Below are positions 12,601-22,470 of a stretch of 64,000 nucleotides of DNA, piece after piece. A program made the position numbers and the translations under genes. Origin of the DNA: Ovis canadensis (taxonomy: Eukaryota > Chordata > Mammalia > Artiodactyla > Bovidae); assembly GCF_042477335.2 (NCBI RefSeq), contig NC_091249.1, positions 52,436,001-52,500,000 of the forward strand, written 5' to 3'. The notes under the pieces are model-generated. The model was given only the letters and a program-made list of their open reading frames with translations. It did not search any database and was not told the DNA's origin. Within the stretch, counting starts at the first letter, position 1. The number at the start of each line of letters is the position of its first letter.

Positions 12601-15600
12601 TGTATCTCCGGTCCCGATAATCTCTCTCATTCAAGGACCTTGCTTCTAAATAATGACTGCAAACACATTAAAATTAAAAATTACACTCTTCATTCTAGAA
12701 TAGTATGGTTAAAAATAAAACATTCTCTCAAGTACTGCTGGTTTAAACAGCTAACTCAATAAAAGAAAAAAGTACAAACTGATGGATCAATTTATACTTA
12801 ACTCATAAAACTTAAATAATTTTACTTTAACCAACAAGTAAATGTGTTCATATATTTCTACTAACATATACTACTATCAAGAAATAAAGTTTGAAAATAA
12901 AGAAATATAGTTTGAGTCAAATCATTCAACATATTCAGTGCTTACTTAAGAGTCCCTTTATCTTCTGGTCAAAGTTAAGACCAAAGAAAAATCACAAAAC
13001 TGCTCTTCTGAAACTCATCAGTCTTAGGATATACCCATCTGTAACTAAGCTCTCTTCCTTTTTTCAGAACTATACACAATACGAGACAGGCCAAAAAGGA
13101 TTCCTTTCATAATGTAAGTGAATTTTAGATTTCTCTGGCACAGAGAATTTTCTCAAGAAAGCTGAATCAGAGCTATAATCAAATATATTTCAGCCCTTTC
13201 ATTTTATAGATGGCTAAACCAAGATCCCTAGAAGGAAAATGATTTGCTATGGTTGAAGAGCACATTCTAAATCCTATTGTGTGTGCCAATTTTACACCTC
13301 ACCTATCCCATCTTCTCTATTCCCAGCTTCCTATATCCTCTAAGAAATAGACAACACAGTTTTTGAAGGCTGCTTCACGTGCCAAAGATATCTAAAATGT
13401 ATTCCTCTTAAATGGGAAAAAGATCTTGTAATTGCTTGCTTAGGATTACCTAACCCCCTACTTCCCTGTGTATTTCGAATTTCCTGTCATTCCTGCGTGA
13501 GAAATAAACAAGAATTCAGGGAAAATAGCATCACCTGGTACCACAGTGCTTAACTTCTGAATCTACATATCCCTTTGAAATTCTGATAAAAGATATGGAC
13601 CCTGTCCTGTAAGAAATGCAAAAACGCATAAACAAAACTTGGCGAGATATTTCAGAGGCCATGGACCTCAGGAAGTAAGTGGATTTCAGTTAAGCAGCCT
13701 TGATCTGACGGAAAGAAAAAGACACACATTCAATTGGCCCAGTTTCCCATCCCCCTCTCTACCTGGGATGAGAGTCCTCTTCAACAGAGTGTGAAGCTTC
13801 AAGAGGGATGCACATGGAGCACTGAGGGAGAGAGGGGACACCTGCCCAGTCAGACACATCAGCTAAAATAATCCTAACAAGCAATGGCGTGACAGATGTT
13901 GACTAGATTGCCCTCACCAATAGGTTTCTTTTCCCCAGAATATGCTGTCATTCTTTTTCACAGGGGAGCTGGTTTAGGCAGAAGTAAAGGAGAAGCATCT
14001 CTAAAACTCTTACTCAACAGGGCTGGCATCAAATCCAGGCTGGGGAGATGCAGAAACCCCTTTTCCCCTTTCTCCAGTGTCAGCCTTAAGTTCTAGCCAC
14101 TGGAGAAACAATCCAGGATGTTAGGGTAAGACTTTAGGTTGTCTATCAGTTGCTTGGAACCACATGGTACCTACATCAAGCTAGACATTACTATACTCTG
14201 AAGGGCACACCTGTTTAATCCTGTAAGGCATCCTTCCCATAAAAGGCCAAAATTAATCAGAAAAAAAACTAACACTAATTATCTTTAGCTGGACTGGTGC
14301 ATGAGATTAGAGATGCTGATAACCATAATCTTCAGAATAACACAGACAGGGTGAAGTAATACCATGAGAATAAAAAGCTGAGGACTTCTTCAACCTGTAA
14401 CAACCAAAGCTTAGAGATTACATAAACAAAATCTACAGAATTATAAAGGCTACATGGACAGAGTGAACAGGATGAACAGATTGATTTCATTTCTAAAAAT
14501 ATTCACTAATCACCCAGTGAATATTTCACTATAGTTCTTCAAAATAGCCAAGACTAATGAGGCTATGCTCATTCCTTTTTATTTCCACACAGGTCCTGTG
14601 GGAGATAAAAAATATATATGAGGCAAAAATCTCTGCCAACAAATAATGACTCAACAATGCAGGAAATGCCAAAAGCCTGTATGAGTGCTTAGGGTCACAG
14701 AGGGGGAAAAAAAATCTCAAAATGCTTAAAACGGTCACGGAAAGTCTCATGAAAAAGAGAAGATTTACATCTTAAAGGGAAATCAGAATTTGGACAAAGT
14801 AAAAAGTAGAAGAAACGAGACGGGATAAAAATGGCATATTACCATCTGACATTTATAGAGCACTTTAACCACAGTGGCTCAGAGATGAGTTTGTCTACAT
14901 ATTACTTAGGAAATAATTTCAGCAAGCGCAATTTTCAAATAGGGATGCATAAGCAAGTAAGCTGGGAACAGATCATCCAGAATCTTGCACGCCAGCCTGA
15001 AGAGCTTAAAACAGCGTTTCTCAGAGGATGGTTTATTAACAATATCAAAATAATGAATTATTTAAAATGAAGATCCCTGGCCTCAGGTGAGGCTCACTGA
15101 ATAATCTGGTAATATGCATTTTAAACATACCTCCAAGGTGATCCTATTCACACTACAGTTTGAGAATCACTTGTGTAAGGCTTGATATTCTTAGGTTACA
15201 GGGACTTCCCTGGTGGCTTAGCAATAAAGAATCCCTCTGCCAATGCAGGAGACACAGGTTCAATACCCAAGCTGGGAAGAACCCCTAGAGAAGGAAATGG
15301 TAACCCCTCCAGTATTCCTGCCTGGGAAATACCATGGACAGAGGGGCCTGGAGGGCTGCAGTCAGAAGAGTGCAGACAGGATTTAGTGACAACTCTATGT
15401 TACAGGAAGACATTTAAGGGTACAAAATGAGTGTTCACAGCTGCATCAGTTTTCCTGTGCAGAATTAACCAATCAAGCCTGTAGAAACCGGGCAATTCAC
15501 AGGCTACTTACGAATCAGGAAAATAAAGACACTTCACAATATATGTGAAAAAAGGTTCGGTAACTCATATACAATAAAACTGCTTATAAATCAGTAAGGA

Positions 15601-17533
15601 AAATACACTTTAATAGAGAAAAAGGCTAAGAATACAAAAATAATGTTCAAAATGAACTACAATTTAAAAAATAATATTCAGTGGTCAGTAAATATATGAC
15701 AGAGGACAAACTCAACAGAAATTTAAAAATTCAAATTATAACAAAACACTATTCTTGGCATTTCAAAATAACCAAGACTGATGAGAAAATGAAGGGGCAA
15801 GCTGTAGGGAATATAACTTGGTACAAACTTTCTGGAAAAATACATAAATATGTAGCAAGAGTCTTCTAAGAGTTCACACTCTAAACTGTCCTGTCACTCT
15901 AAACTGTCCTGTCTCTTCTTAGAATTTATTTGCAAGAAATACCAGAGGCAAAGATTTGTACACATAAGTATTTTTAAAAATAATCAGAAATAATTTTACA
16001 TCCAAATAATGGGGGATTAGCATCCTATCAAAATTACCTTCATACATTTCTGTATTTTTCATTTTTTTCAGTAATTTTATTAAAAAACACTCTTGTAAAG
16101 TTTTGAATCTTAGAAAGACTATTAGACTACTCCAGATTATGGAGAGTAACTACCACCAGACATCTCTAGTGCCAAGAAGAAACTATTAGTCTAGCGGTTA
16201 TTACACAATCATGTTTATACAATTATAACATAAATGAACTGTTCATCAATCATACCAGTTCTTGTTTACCTACATAATGAATAAACATGAATAATATTAT
16301 GACGTTATGCCTTACAGAGTATTTTGTATTTAATATAGGATACAGATAATCTCTATAGTACATTAATTTAGCTCAGGTCATTGAAATCCTGGCAGAGATT
16401 CTCTTTTCATACAATGTAAAGAACGATTAGTCTGCATTGATTACCAATAAGCTCACTGTTCTGCAGAACAGGTCTGTTTTAGCATGGAAAAGGAAAAAAA
16501 TTACATACTGTTTTTTAAAGTAACCCCAGCTGGCTAATTTAGAAAGCAATCTGGCAAACAGTCCCAATGGAACATCTGCACAAAACAAGGAGAAAACATA
16601 GAACCAACAAAAACAAATGAGAAAGGGAAATTAATGGAGGACAAAATGAAAGAAACCACTCACCTAGGCTTTGTTTAATCATTTAGGAACTTTACAAAAT
16701 TCCTCCAATTCTACATAAATGTATTACCTCCAAATTTTACACTGGTAAAAATACACTAAAACAGGACACATGCCATTTGGTATTTTTATCGTGGCCCTTC
16801 CCTAAATTACTGGCTACTGCCTACGCAACGGAATGGTTCTTAAAACAGCCAAGCTTCGAAAATTCCCAAATATATTTACTGGTCTTATCTACAATCCAGC
16901 ATAAGCAACTAATCCTCAGAGCATGTTAACATTCTCACAGGCACACTATTTTTCTAATTTGGGTAACTCTCCCCACCCTTCATTCTCTCTCATCTGTGGA
17001 GCCCTAAATAAATGCCCAATGTACACATCTGCCTAGTATTCACATACAAATTGAAAGCACTTGCTGGTCCTTTAATCACTTCACTCGAGTGTGTCCTATC
17101 ACCACTTTTGTGTCTCGTTTCACACCACTCCGTTACTGGCAGCAAGACTGGGTCAACTATCTCCCATAGGTCCCAAATGGATTCATGAGGGTAGGAACTC
17201 TGTTCTACTCACAGTAATGTCTAGCATATAACAGACACTCAGGAGATCTTTTCTGAATGAGTATTTGTTGACGGATTTATAAAAACAATTTGACAGATGA
17301 AAGCTATACAATCTAATGGCAAATCATTTAAACTATGTGTGTTAAAATGGTACTAGTTCAAGGGTAATTTACCAATCAGATTCTTTAAACTGGTGATGTG
17401 GTTTACAGTATCTGTTCTCTTGCGTACTGCTGTGGGATCTCCTCTTCCGTTTGTGACTTCCACTGTAGCTTTCATGTCCCCAGCTTTCTCTGCTATCCCA
17501 ATCAGGGCAGTGAGTTCTTTTGGAATGCCGCAT
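573..17533 (-). CDS. CLK4: CLK4, dual-specificity CDC-like kinase 4 (coding exons 2-11, C-terminus off the left edge)
   Basis: Coding segments on the minus strand, in order: 17533-17373, 12656-12434, 11348-11258, 10857-10791, 7422-7306, 7214-7048, 6841-6747, 6498-6369, 3619-3537 and 652-573. All have AG acceptors and GT donors, and phases join without a break for 1214 nt (404 codons plus 2 nt). Residues 1 to about 158 are a basic, Ser/Arg-rich targeting region. The kinase domain starts near residue 159 with glycine loop LGEGAFGKV, lysine K189 in VAVK, catalytic loop HTDLKPEN (D286), DFG at 323-325 and the family signature EHLAMMER at 384-391. The family phosphorylates SR proteins in the nucleus and controls alternative splicing. 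Human CLK4 has 481 residues, so about 77 are missing because the last two exons lie left of position 1. Exon sizes (91, 67, 117, 167, 95, 130, 83, 80) fit the CLK family. CLK4 rather than CLK1/2/3 is inferred from near-identity to the human protein as I know it and from the ZNF354A neighbour. Confidence 0.97.
1325..1462. mobile_element. hAT/Charlie-type MITE fragment
   Basis: Bounded by near-matching inverted ends (CAGAGGCTGGCA at 1323-1334 and TGCCAACCTCTG at 1447-1458), with the typical inner 'ctataaagggccagatagcaa' wording of an old mammalian DNA transposon. It is internally deleted. The subfamily name is not certain. Confidence 0.55.
2385..2580 (+). mobile_element. BovB LINE 3' end fragment
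   Basis: Matches the BovB 3' segment seen many times in this window (gactcattggaaaagaccct ... ctgcagtccatggggtcaca ... gactga). Heavily 5'-truncated and diverged. Confidence 0.8.
3537..3619 (-). CDS. CLK4: CLK4 exon 10
   Basis: 83 bp, acceptor ATAG, donor CAG|GTATGT. It encodes [20 protein letters not shown] to VFQ, the alpha-F helix region including the conserved DVWS aspartate. Confidence 0.95.
5132..5245 (-). mobile_element. CHR-type tRNA-derived SINE
   Basis: The stretch from 'ttttttggctgcactgcaca' to 'cttaaccactggggac' reads as the reverse of a ruminant CHR SINE. The tRNA-like head is at the right side. Moderately diverged. Confidence 0.7.
5440..5625. mobile_element. Old hAT-type DNA transposon fragment
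   Basis: It starts with 'gcactgtcctatgtagtag' and ends with 'ctaccatatcggacagtaca', the characteristic outer parts of an ancient mammalian non-autonomous hAT element, with a deleted middle. The subfamily is not assigned. Confidence 0.5.
6369..6498 (-). CDS. CLK4: CLK4 exon 9 (DFG and activation segment)
   Basis: 130 bp, acceptor TTTCTAG, donor TTGG|GTCAGT. It encodes [20 protein letters not shown] to HYRAPEVIL, with the DFG metal-binding motif and the APE motif that closes the activation segment. Confidence 0.96.
6747..6841 (-). CDS. CLK4: CLK4 exon 8 (catalytic loop)
   Basis: 95 bp, acceptor TTTGTAG, donor ATG|GTAAGT. It encodes [20 protein letters not shown] to NSKM, with catalytic aspartate D286 in HTDLKPEN. 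Confidence 0.96.
7048..7214 (-). CDS. CLK4: CLK4 exon 7 (hinge and alpha-D/E)
   Basis: 167 bp, acceptor TTTTAG, donor AATT|GTAAGT. It encodes [20 protein letters not shown] to QICQSIN, the hinge and upper C-lobe. Only a 91-bp intron separates it from exon 6. Confidence 0.96.
7306..7422 (-). CDS. CLK4: CLK4 exon 6 (ATP-site lysine)
   Basis: 117 bp, acceptor TTCTAAG, donor CTT|GTAAGT. It encodes [20 protein letters not shown] and on to DPNSV, with the ATP-contacting lysine K189 and the alpha-C region. Confidence 0.96.
8082..8300 (-). mobile_element. Bov-tA SINE
   Basis: Reverse-oriented ruminant tRNA-derived SINE. The Bov-A body (gcttcagtcgtgtccaactc) is at the left and the tRNA head with a B-box-like segment (actgaaccaggtc) is at the right. 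Confidence 0.9.
8815..9060 (+). mobile_element. Ruminant L1 3' UTR fragment
   Basis: Carries the L1 3' UTR features gggtgggatggggagggaag, 'gtatacttatggctgat' and 'cccttcaattaaaaataaat' followed by an A-rich tail. The same UTR recurs at 35700-35900. Confidence 0.8.
9188..9397 (-). mobile_element. Bov-tA SINE
   Basis: Full-length reverse-oriented copy. The Bov-A body is left and the tRNA head (reverse of tggctcagtggtaaagaatc) is at 9366-9385. Confidence 0.9.
9703..9915 (+). mobile_element. Bov-tA SINE with 10-bp target-site duplication
   Basis: Forward copy running from 'ggggtttccctgatggct' to 'gagtgactaacactttcac'. The direct repeat AAGTCAAAGT at 9693-9702 and 9916-9925 marks the insertion exactly. 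Confidence 0.95.
10791..10857 (-). CDS. CLK4: CLK4 exon 5 (glycine-rich loop)
   Basis: 67 bp, acceptor CTTTAG, donor GCAT|GTAAGT. It encodes [21 protein letters not shown], the start of the kinase N-lobe with the ATP-binding glycine loop. Confidence 0.96.
10858..12433 (-). other. CLK4: CLK4 introns 3 and 4 around exon 4
   Basis: Intron 4 (10858-11257, 400 bp) and intron 3 (11349-12433, 1085 bp) flank the regulated exon. Neither contains any repeat I recognise, unlike the neighbouring introns. In CLK1 the matching introns are detained in the nucleus and their splicing is feedback-controlled; that CLK4 does the same here is inference. Confidence 0.7.
11258..11348 (-). CDS. CLK4: CLK4 exon 4 (splice-regulated exon)
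   Basis: 91 bp encoding [17 protein letters not shown] to LRAR plus one base. The length is not a multiple of three, so skipping it shifts the frame ahead of the kinase domain and gives the truncated inactive isoform known for CLK genes. The acceptor is CCGTTCCAG. The donor AGAT|GTATAG departs from consensus at exon position -1 (T) and at intron positions +4 and +5, so it looks weak, which fits regulated inclusion. Confidence 0.95.
12434..12656 (-). CDS. CLK4: CLK4 exon 3 (RS-like region)
   Basis: 223 bp, acceptor TTGCAG, donor TCG|GTATGA. It encodes residues 54-128, including [11 protein letters not shown] and [16 protein letters not shown], a basic Ser/Arg-rich stretch that in CLK kinases carries the nuclear localisation signal and binds SR-protein substrates. 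It ends at a codon boundary. Confidence 0.96.
15012..15175. mobile_element. MER5A-like hAT MITE
   Basis: Opens with 'agcgtttctcagaggatgg' and closes with 'acagtttgagaatcactt', the expected inverted ends of MER5A, with eroded middle sequence. Confidence 0.55.
15200..15400 (+). mobile_element. Bov-tA SINE
   Basis: Forward copy: 'gggacttccctggtggctta', B-box-like 'ggttcaatacccaag', then the Bov-A body. The 3' end is diverged. Confidence 0.9.
15875..15911. repeat. Two-copy 18-bp tandem duplication
   Basis: The unit cactctaaactgtcctgt occurs twice head to tail in the intron. It looks like a small slippage duplication with no evident role. Confidence 0.85.
17373..17533 (-). CDS. CLK4: CLK4 exon 2 (start codon exon)
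   Basis: 161 bp coding for residues 1-53 ([18 protein letters not shown]...) plus two bases of Cys54. The ATG directly follows the acceptor (GTTAACAG|ATG), so essentially the whole 5' UTR is in exon 1. The donor is TTG|GTAAAT. The product is the start of the Ser/Arg/His-rich N-terminus. Confidence 0.96.
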
Positions 17534-17891
17534 CTGTTAACGGAAATGAAAAGTGAGTTGTGGAATCAGAGAAGGCTTGTTTAGTAAATACGGTACTTTA
17601 CATTAATATTGACTAAATACAAAAACACCTAAGACATGGGGTCGCAGAGGTTCTAAGATGTTTGTAGGTAATGTTTCTCAAGGCATGGGGGCACTATCCC
17701 ACTGGTATGTCAGATGATTGATTCTAAGTGGCACACAGATCCTGATACTAAATGATAACACTGTGAGACCTTCATACTTTCTTTTTCAATTCTTCTGGAT
17801 AAATTCTGAGTTTGGTGCTTGTCTTCAACTAACATTCGCTAACTGCTATTTTAAAAATAAAGAGTCAGGATTCAGGCTTAGAGTCTTTCTC

Positions 17892-17945
17892 TTGTGTCTC
17901 CTGTCTTGGCAGGTGGATTCTTTACCACTGCACCATCCGGGAAGC
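17892..17945 (-). mobile_element. Truncated Bov-tA SINE (tRNA head only)
   Basis: The text 'ggcaggtggattctttacca' followed by 'ccatccgggaagc' is the reverse complement of the SINE head. The Bov-A body is missing. Confidence 0.75.
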
Positions 17946-19526
17946 TTTCTTACCTTTTTCCTATGGTAAATTACTAATAACCTCTTAAATTACTGCTATT
18001 ATCAAACTCTAAGTTATTGATGTTAACTTTAAAGGTGAGCTAGTTTAAAACAAGTATCACCAAGTATAATGCACCTTTGGCAAAACACTGTAACACAAAT
18101 AACTGAAGTCAGAGAAATACTTAGGGATACTAATACAGGAGATGACTTTGTTTTAAAGGCAAGAGCCACTAATGAAGATCCTTTTGCTCTGTCAAGAGTT
18201 CCATTCTCTAAATCCTGAGAATGACTCTCAGCTTTGAATAGAACTCAGGGTGTGAATAGAACACAGTATTCAACTGAGAACCTGAAGAGCAATAAAAAGC
18301 CATTTTATGAACTCATTTCTTCTAACCACAAGTTTATTTTCAAATCATCCTGGAGCCTTCTTAAAATTAAACATATCTGTTGTAGATCTGGCATGACTAA
18401 GAAAATGAACCTATAAGGACGAATATGGTCACACCGAAATCAGACAGCAACCTACAAACTTCATTAAGTTTTTTAGGATCTGTATTCTAACAAGTCATCT
18501 CTATGCCTCTCCACATCTTAGCTCTTTCACAAAGCAGCTTCGTTTTTAACAGCTGTCCAAACTCTGTTGAAGGCCCTGAGTTTCACAACCAAGCAAGGAG
18601 CTGAAAAAGGTAAACTGGAACAAAGCCAGCTTAGTTAACCTCCTTCAGTTTGACCAAATGACTCAGTAACAAGCAAATGAATTCAAGTAACACAACTTAA
18701 ATGATTTCAAATGGTTTACAAAAGATTTTGAAATGAGGCATCTCCTGGGAGGTATTTCCTAAGAAAATATAGCTAAAATGCCATCAAAGCCTGAAGCCAC
18801 TAATACTCAGGTCTTTTAACTCACTTCTCTTACTGATTCTAACGCTATGCCCATCACACATACTTCTGATATGCAGCTTCTCTTTTAGCTTGCTTTAAAA
18901 AAGACAGACAAGGCACTGGTTAAGTTAAACAAAAGCTCTAAAACTCTAGTTAGGGTTCTCACTGGAAATTGGTAAGTGAGCATTTGGATTTGACCTATTC
19001 ATAGGTCATTTGAATATGGGAAACTGAAATAAATCACACTATAAATTAAGGAGCAAAAAAGACCATCAGAAAAGCCATAAAAAGAACTCTATTTTTAGTG
19101 GAATTCTTCTGACCCTTTGATTACCCCAACTGTATTTTAATCACAAAGGAACTTTAAAATTGCTTAGTTAAGCATTCTTAAATCATACCAAGCGAAATCC
19201 CATCTGACGTTGATGCTTATTATTATGACTAATACATAGTTTTTGCAAAACATGTCTGCTTCAGTTTTTTCCTTCTACTGTCAGCCAGCCAAAACTAGCT
19301 CACCTGTGAACAAAACGTAATTCTTATATAACCAGTTATCAATGTGCAAATATTAAAATAACAGTCTTGGGAGAGCCAAAGTTTTTTATTTCTCTAGCCA
19401 AGTTCACTACTTTTGTTTTAATTCATGTTAGGAAGCCCTCCTTCACTGCTATTCAGAATTATTTTCTTAGGAGGCCAAGAAAAGAATCCCGGACCCAGGT
19501 TACACAAATTAAGTTCCTTCACATAC

Positions 19527-19562
19527 AAAACAAAAAACAAAAACAAAAACAAAAACCCAACC
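19527..19562. repeat. (CAAAAA)n simple repeat
   Basis: About six imperfect CAAAAA/CAAAAAA units in CLK4 intron 1. Confidence 0.9.
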
Positions 19563-20439
19563 CCCTAAAATTACTGCATTACCTCTAACTAGTAAGAATT
19601 CTACATGTTAGAACCATCAGACATCTTCCAATAAAAACACCAGATACAAAAAACACCAGATATGCCTATATCCGTCTTGGAAACCTGATTCTCTACTGCC
19701 TTTTAACACTCTATTTTACCCAACAATTTTATATCTATATATATGGCTTTAAAATATCTATAAAGGTTAAAGTTATGATTAGATGGCTCCAAGAGGATGT
19801 ACCTGATAACAAAAAGCCTGAAGGTGTATGTATGGAACACAAGCATACAAAGATAGCTATAAAATGAGATCAGGAGATTGACCCGGTCAGTTTGGAGTGC
19901 TGTTTCCAAAGGACAGGATAAGCATACCACGGTTGCTTAAGTAATGAAAGACAGTGTGATTCAAAAGCATCAGAAATGCAAATCTGCTGCAATAATGACA
20001 CGCTCCACTTTAAAAAGTTTGCACAATGGATGAGTCTCTCCATATTTACATCTCATAAGCACGAGCTAAATTCCACCTGAACTCGCAGACTTGCAGTTCC
20101 TCGGACGCCCAGTCCACAGCCCCAGCCTATCCGCCAGGGCACTTGGCCAGGGCCTTTGGCGCACTTAAGAGATTTGACCCCGGAAAATCCCCGAATGCTA
20201 CCAACAGCTGAGGACAGGTACCCAGGGGAAGGTTTGACCTAGGAGTATACTTGCTCCAGGCGGTTCTAGAAGGGTTCCAAGACAGGTCCTCACTCTGACC
20301 GGCGGGACGAAGCACGGCCTAAGTTGCCATGATGCGAGAGGCCTGGGTGCTCTGAAAAAACCTAGCGGCAGAGCCGAGGCCTTTTATCCCTAAGATTTTA
20401 AATCTACTATGACGCCCGGGCAACTTTAGGTTTTAAATG

Positions 20440-21060
20440 TCATAAGCAGAGCTGTGTCCCAAGCGCACCCCGGTCGCCGAGGCCCCGAATCCCGTCGTTT
20501 TTCCGACACCTGGCTTCGAGACTTACAAAACTGGGAAGCCGCCCAGCCCAGAACACAGTGCCTGAAGCCTTACCTCCGCAAAAACAAAAGGCCCTTTGGC
20601 CGAGAATTGTCGGCAAACCGCCGTCTTCTCTCTCCAAAAGCTGCGACAAACACCCTACAAAATGGCGGCAGCGCCGTCTCCCTACAACCCCCCGGCAGCC
20701 TCTAGCACCGCCCACACCAGGAAAACGCGCCTGCGTGACAGAGCTCCCGCACTCCCTCCCCACCCCTAAGGGGCGGGTTCCATGTGACGTCAGGGCTGGC
20801 CCCGCCCTCCACCACGCAGTTCTCCCCGCCCAGCAGTCCGCGCCCTGAGACCCGCTTTGGTTGAGGCTGCGCCGTAGATTGTTTTCGTTCTGGGAGCACC
20901 TGGGTCAAACTGGGCGGAAACGCCCTAAGCTTGTGGCGCCTGCCTGCAGCTGTGGGAGGGGTTATTCTGAATGCTGCACCTCTCAGCAGAGGCGACGAAG
21001 GCTCCGTTTCCTGCTCTTCCGCCCAAGTGGGCCGCACCATGGCACTTTGGCTGCCTCCCT
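20440..21060 (-). promoter_or_regulatory. CLK4: CLK4 CpG-island promoter with CRE, GC boxes and YY1 motif
   Basis: This is the only CpG-dense stretch in the window. It holds a perfect palindromic CRE (TGACGTCA, 20785-20792), Sp1-type GC boxes at 20770-20777, 20800-20807 and 20824-20831, and a YY1 element at 20659-20669. No TATA box is evident. The order GC boxes and CRE, then YY1, then exon 1 donor on the minus strand fits a housekeeping CLK4 promoter. The CpG richness continues to about 21.05 kb, about 370 bp upstream of the presumed start, so divergent plus-strand transcription is possible but not shown. Confidence 0.85.
20574..20680 (-). other. CLK4: CLK4 exon 1 (5' UTR, approximate 5' end)
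   Basis: The minus strand has a good donor (GCGGAG|GTAAGG) at 20574/20573, inside the CpG island and upstream of coding exon 2. No ATG is seen between the YY1-like motif and this donor, so the exon is non-coding. The transcription start is not fixed by the sequence. I place it near 20680 because a YY1-type element (GCCGCCATTTT on the minus strand) at 20669-20659 commonly lies just downstream of start sites in TATA-less promoters. Confidence 0.7.
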
Positions 21061-21078
21061 TCCGCCTACCGGAGGACC

Positions 21079-21275
21079 TCAGTTCAGTTCAGTCGCTGAG
21101 TCGTGTTCGACTTTTTACGACCCCATGAACCGCAGCACGCCAGGCCTCCCTGTCTATCACCAACTCCCGAAGTTTACTCAAACTCATATCCATTGAGTCA
21201 GTGATGGAATCCAACCATCTCATCCTCTGTCGTCCCCTTCTCCTCCGGCCCTCAATCCCTCAACTCAGGCAGTCA
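21079..21275 (-). mobile_element. BovB LINE 3' end fragment
   Basis: Starts with the antisense tail 'cagttcagttcagtcgctga' and continues through 'catctcatcctctgtcgtcc'. Inserted immediately upstream of the CLK4 CpG island. Confidence 0.9.
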
Positions 21276-21582
21276 TCACGAAAGAGACAAGCCCCAAATC
21301 GGCTCGGTAACCAGGTCCAGACTGGTGCTGGGGATAGTGTAGTTGAGCCTGCTTGCAACTTCCTGTCTAAAAATGGACTCCGATAATTAAGAGGATAGCC
21401 TAGGAAACAAGCTCAGAGGTGCTTATCTTTTTAAGGTCTATGCTCCTGAGAGAAACAGCAACAAAAAGAGAAGTTTCTGTTGAGACTCCCTACCTGCCTC
21501 CTGAGCAGATTTGGCAGCTAAAGTTTCCCTAACAAAGTTTTCCCTTTTATTTACCCCTGTGGGTTTTATTCAAAGTACCAAT

Positions 21583-21741
21583 GTGAAGTCGCTCAGTCGT
21601 GTCCGACTCTTTGCGACCCCATGGACTGTAGCCCACCAGGCTCCTCCATTCATGAAATTTTCTAGGCAAGAGTACTGGAGTGAGTTGCTATTTCCTTCTC
21701 CAGGGGATCTTCCCGACCCAGGGATCGAACCCAGGTTTCCA
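21583..21741 (-). mobile_element. Bov-A/Bov-tA SINE, head truncated
   Basis: Reverse Bov-A body ('gtcgctcagtcgtgtccgac') through the B-box-like 'gggatcgaacccaggt', ending before the tRNA 5' end. Confidence 0.88.
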
Positions 21742-21961
21742 GGAGAATAATATTTGAGAACTAGTGAGCCCAGTTAAAACAAGATATTTCCCAGTTGTAA
21801 GAATCCCTGGACCGTTTCCCATTGTGAGCTTTATGTAAGAAAATAGGGTCAAAATTTAAGCCCTAAGGAGCACTTACGGGGCAGGAAAAAAGCCTGAAAA
21901 TGAATGATCAGAAGAAGAGGAGAACCGAAAGTTGGCGTCAGAGTAAGGTAGGAGTAAGGAT

Positions 21962-22470
21962 CTGTGTGCTCCGTCGTTAAGTGGTGTCTGACTCTTTGCA
22001 ACTCCATGGACTGTAGCCTGCCAGAGTCCTCTGTCCATGGGGTTTTCCAGGCAAGAGTACTGGAGTGGGTTGCCATTTCCTACTCCAGTATTCATTAGAA
22101 GGACTGATGCTGAAGCTGAAGCTTCAGTACTTTGGCTGCCTGATTGGAAAAGCCAGCTTATTGGAAAAGACCCTGATGCTGGGAAGGACTGAAGGCAAAA
22201 GGGTAAGAGGGTGGCAGAGGATGAGGTGGTTAGATTAGCATCACCGACCCAATGGACATGAAATAGAGCAAACTCCAGGAGATAGTGAAGGAGAGGGGAG
22301 CCTGGCATGTTGCAGTCCACAGGGTCACAAAGAGTCAGATACAACTTAGTGACTGAACAACAACTCCAGGGGCTCTTCCCAATCCAGGGATCAAACGCCT
22401 GTCTCTTGCATCTTCTGCATTGGCAGGCAGATTTTTTTTTTTTTTACCATCAGCACCACTTGGGAAGCCC
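21962..22470 (-). mobile_element. Bov-tA SINE split by a BovB insertion
   Basis: The Bov-A body occupies 21962-22088 and the tRNA head 22359-22470 (ending 'cacttgggaagccc'). Between them sits a plus-strand BovB 3' fragment. The head contains a T run at 22433-22446 where other copies read 'attctttacc'. Confidence 0.88.
22089..22358 (+). mobile_element. BovB 3' fragment nested in a SINE
   Basis: Plus-strand BovB 3' end ('aggactgatgctgaagctga' ... 'gtgactgaacaacaa'). The flanking ACTCCAG repeats (7 bp, one on each side) are consistent with a target-site duplication in the SINE body. Confidence 0.8.

Larger units (their letters stand above)
12657..17372 (-). other. CLK4: CLK4 intron 2
   Basis: 4.7-kb intron with no coding signal. 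It contains a MER5-like DNA element (15012-15175), a Bov-tA SINE (15200-15400), a short tandem duplication near 15875-15911, and L2-like sequence at about 17180-17275. Confidence 0.8.
17534..20573 (-). other. CLK4: CLK4 intron 1
   Basis: 3-kb intron between the CpG-island exon and the ATG exon. It contains a truncated Bov-tA fragment (17892-17945) and a CAAAAA simple repeat (19527-19562). CpG density rises toward 20.1 kb. No other feature is seen. Confidence 0.8.

Noticed and set aside
20440-21196. Several 80-112 codon frames on both strands
   Set aside because: They fall in the CpG island, where stop codons are rare. They have no conserved motif, and one runs into a BovB fragment.
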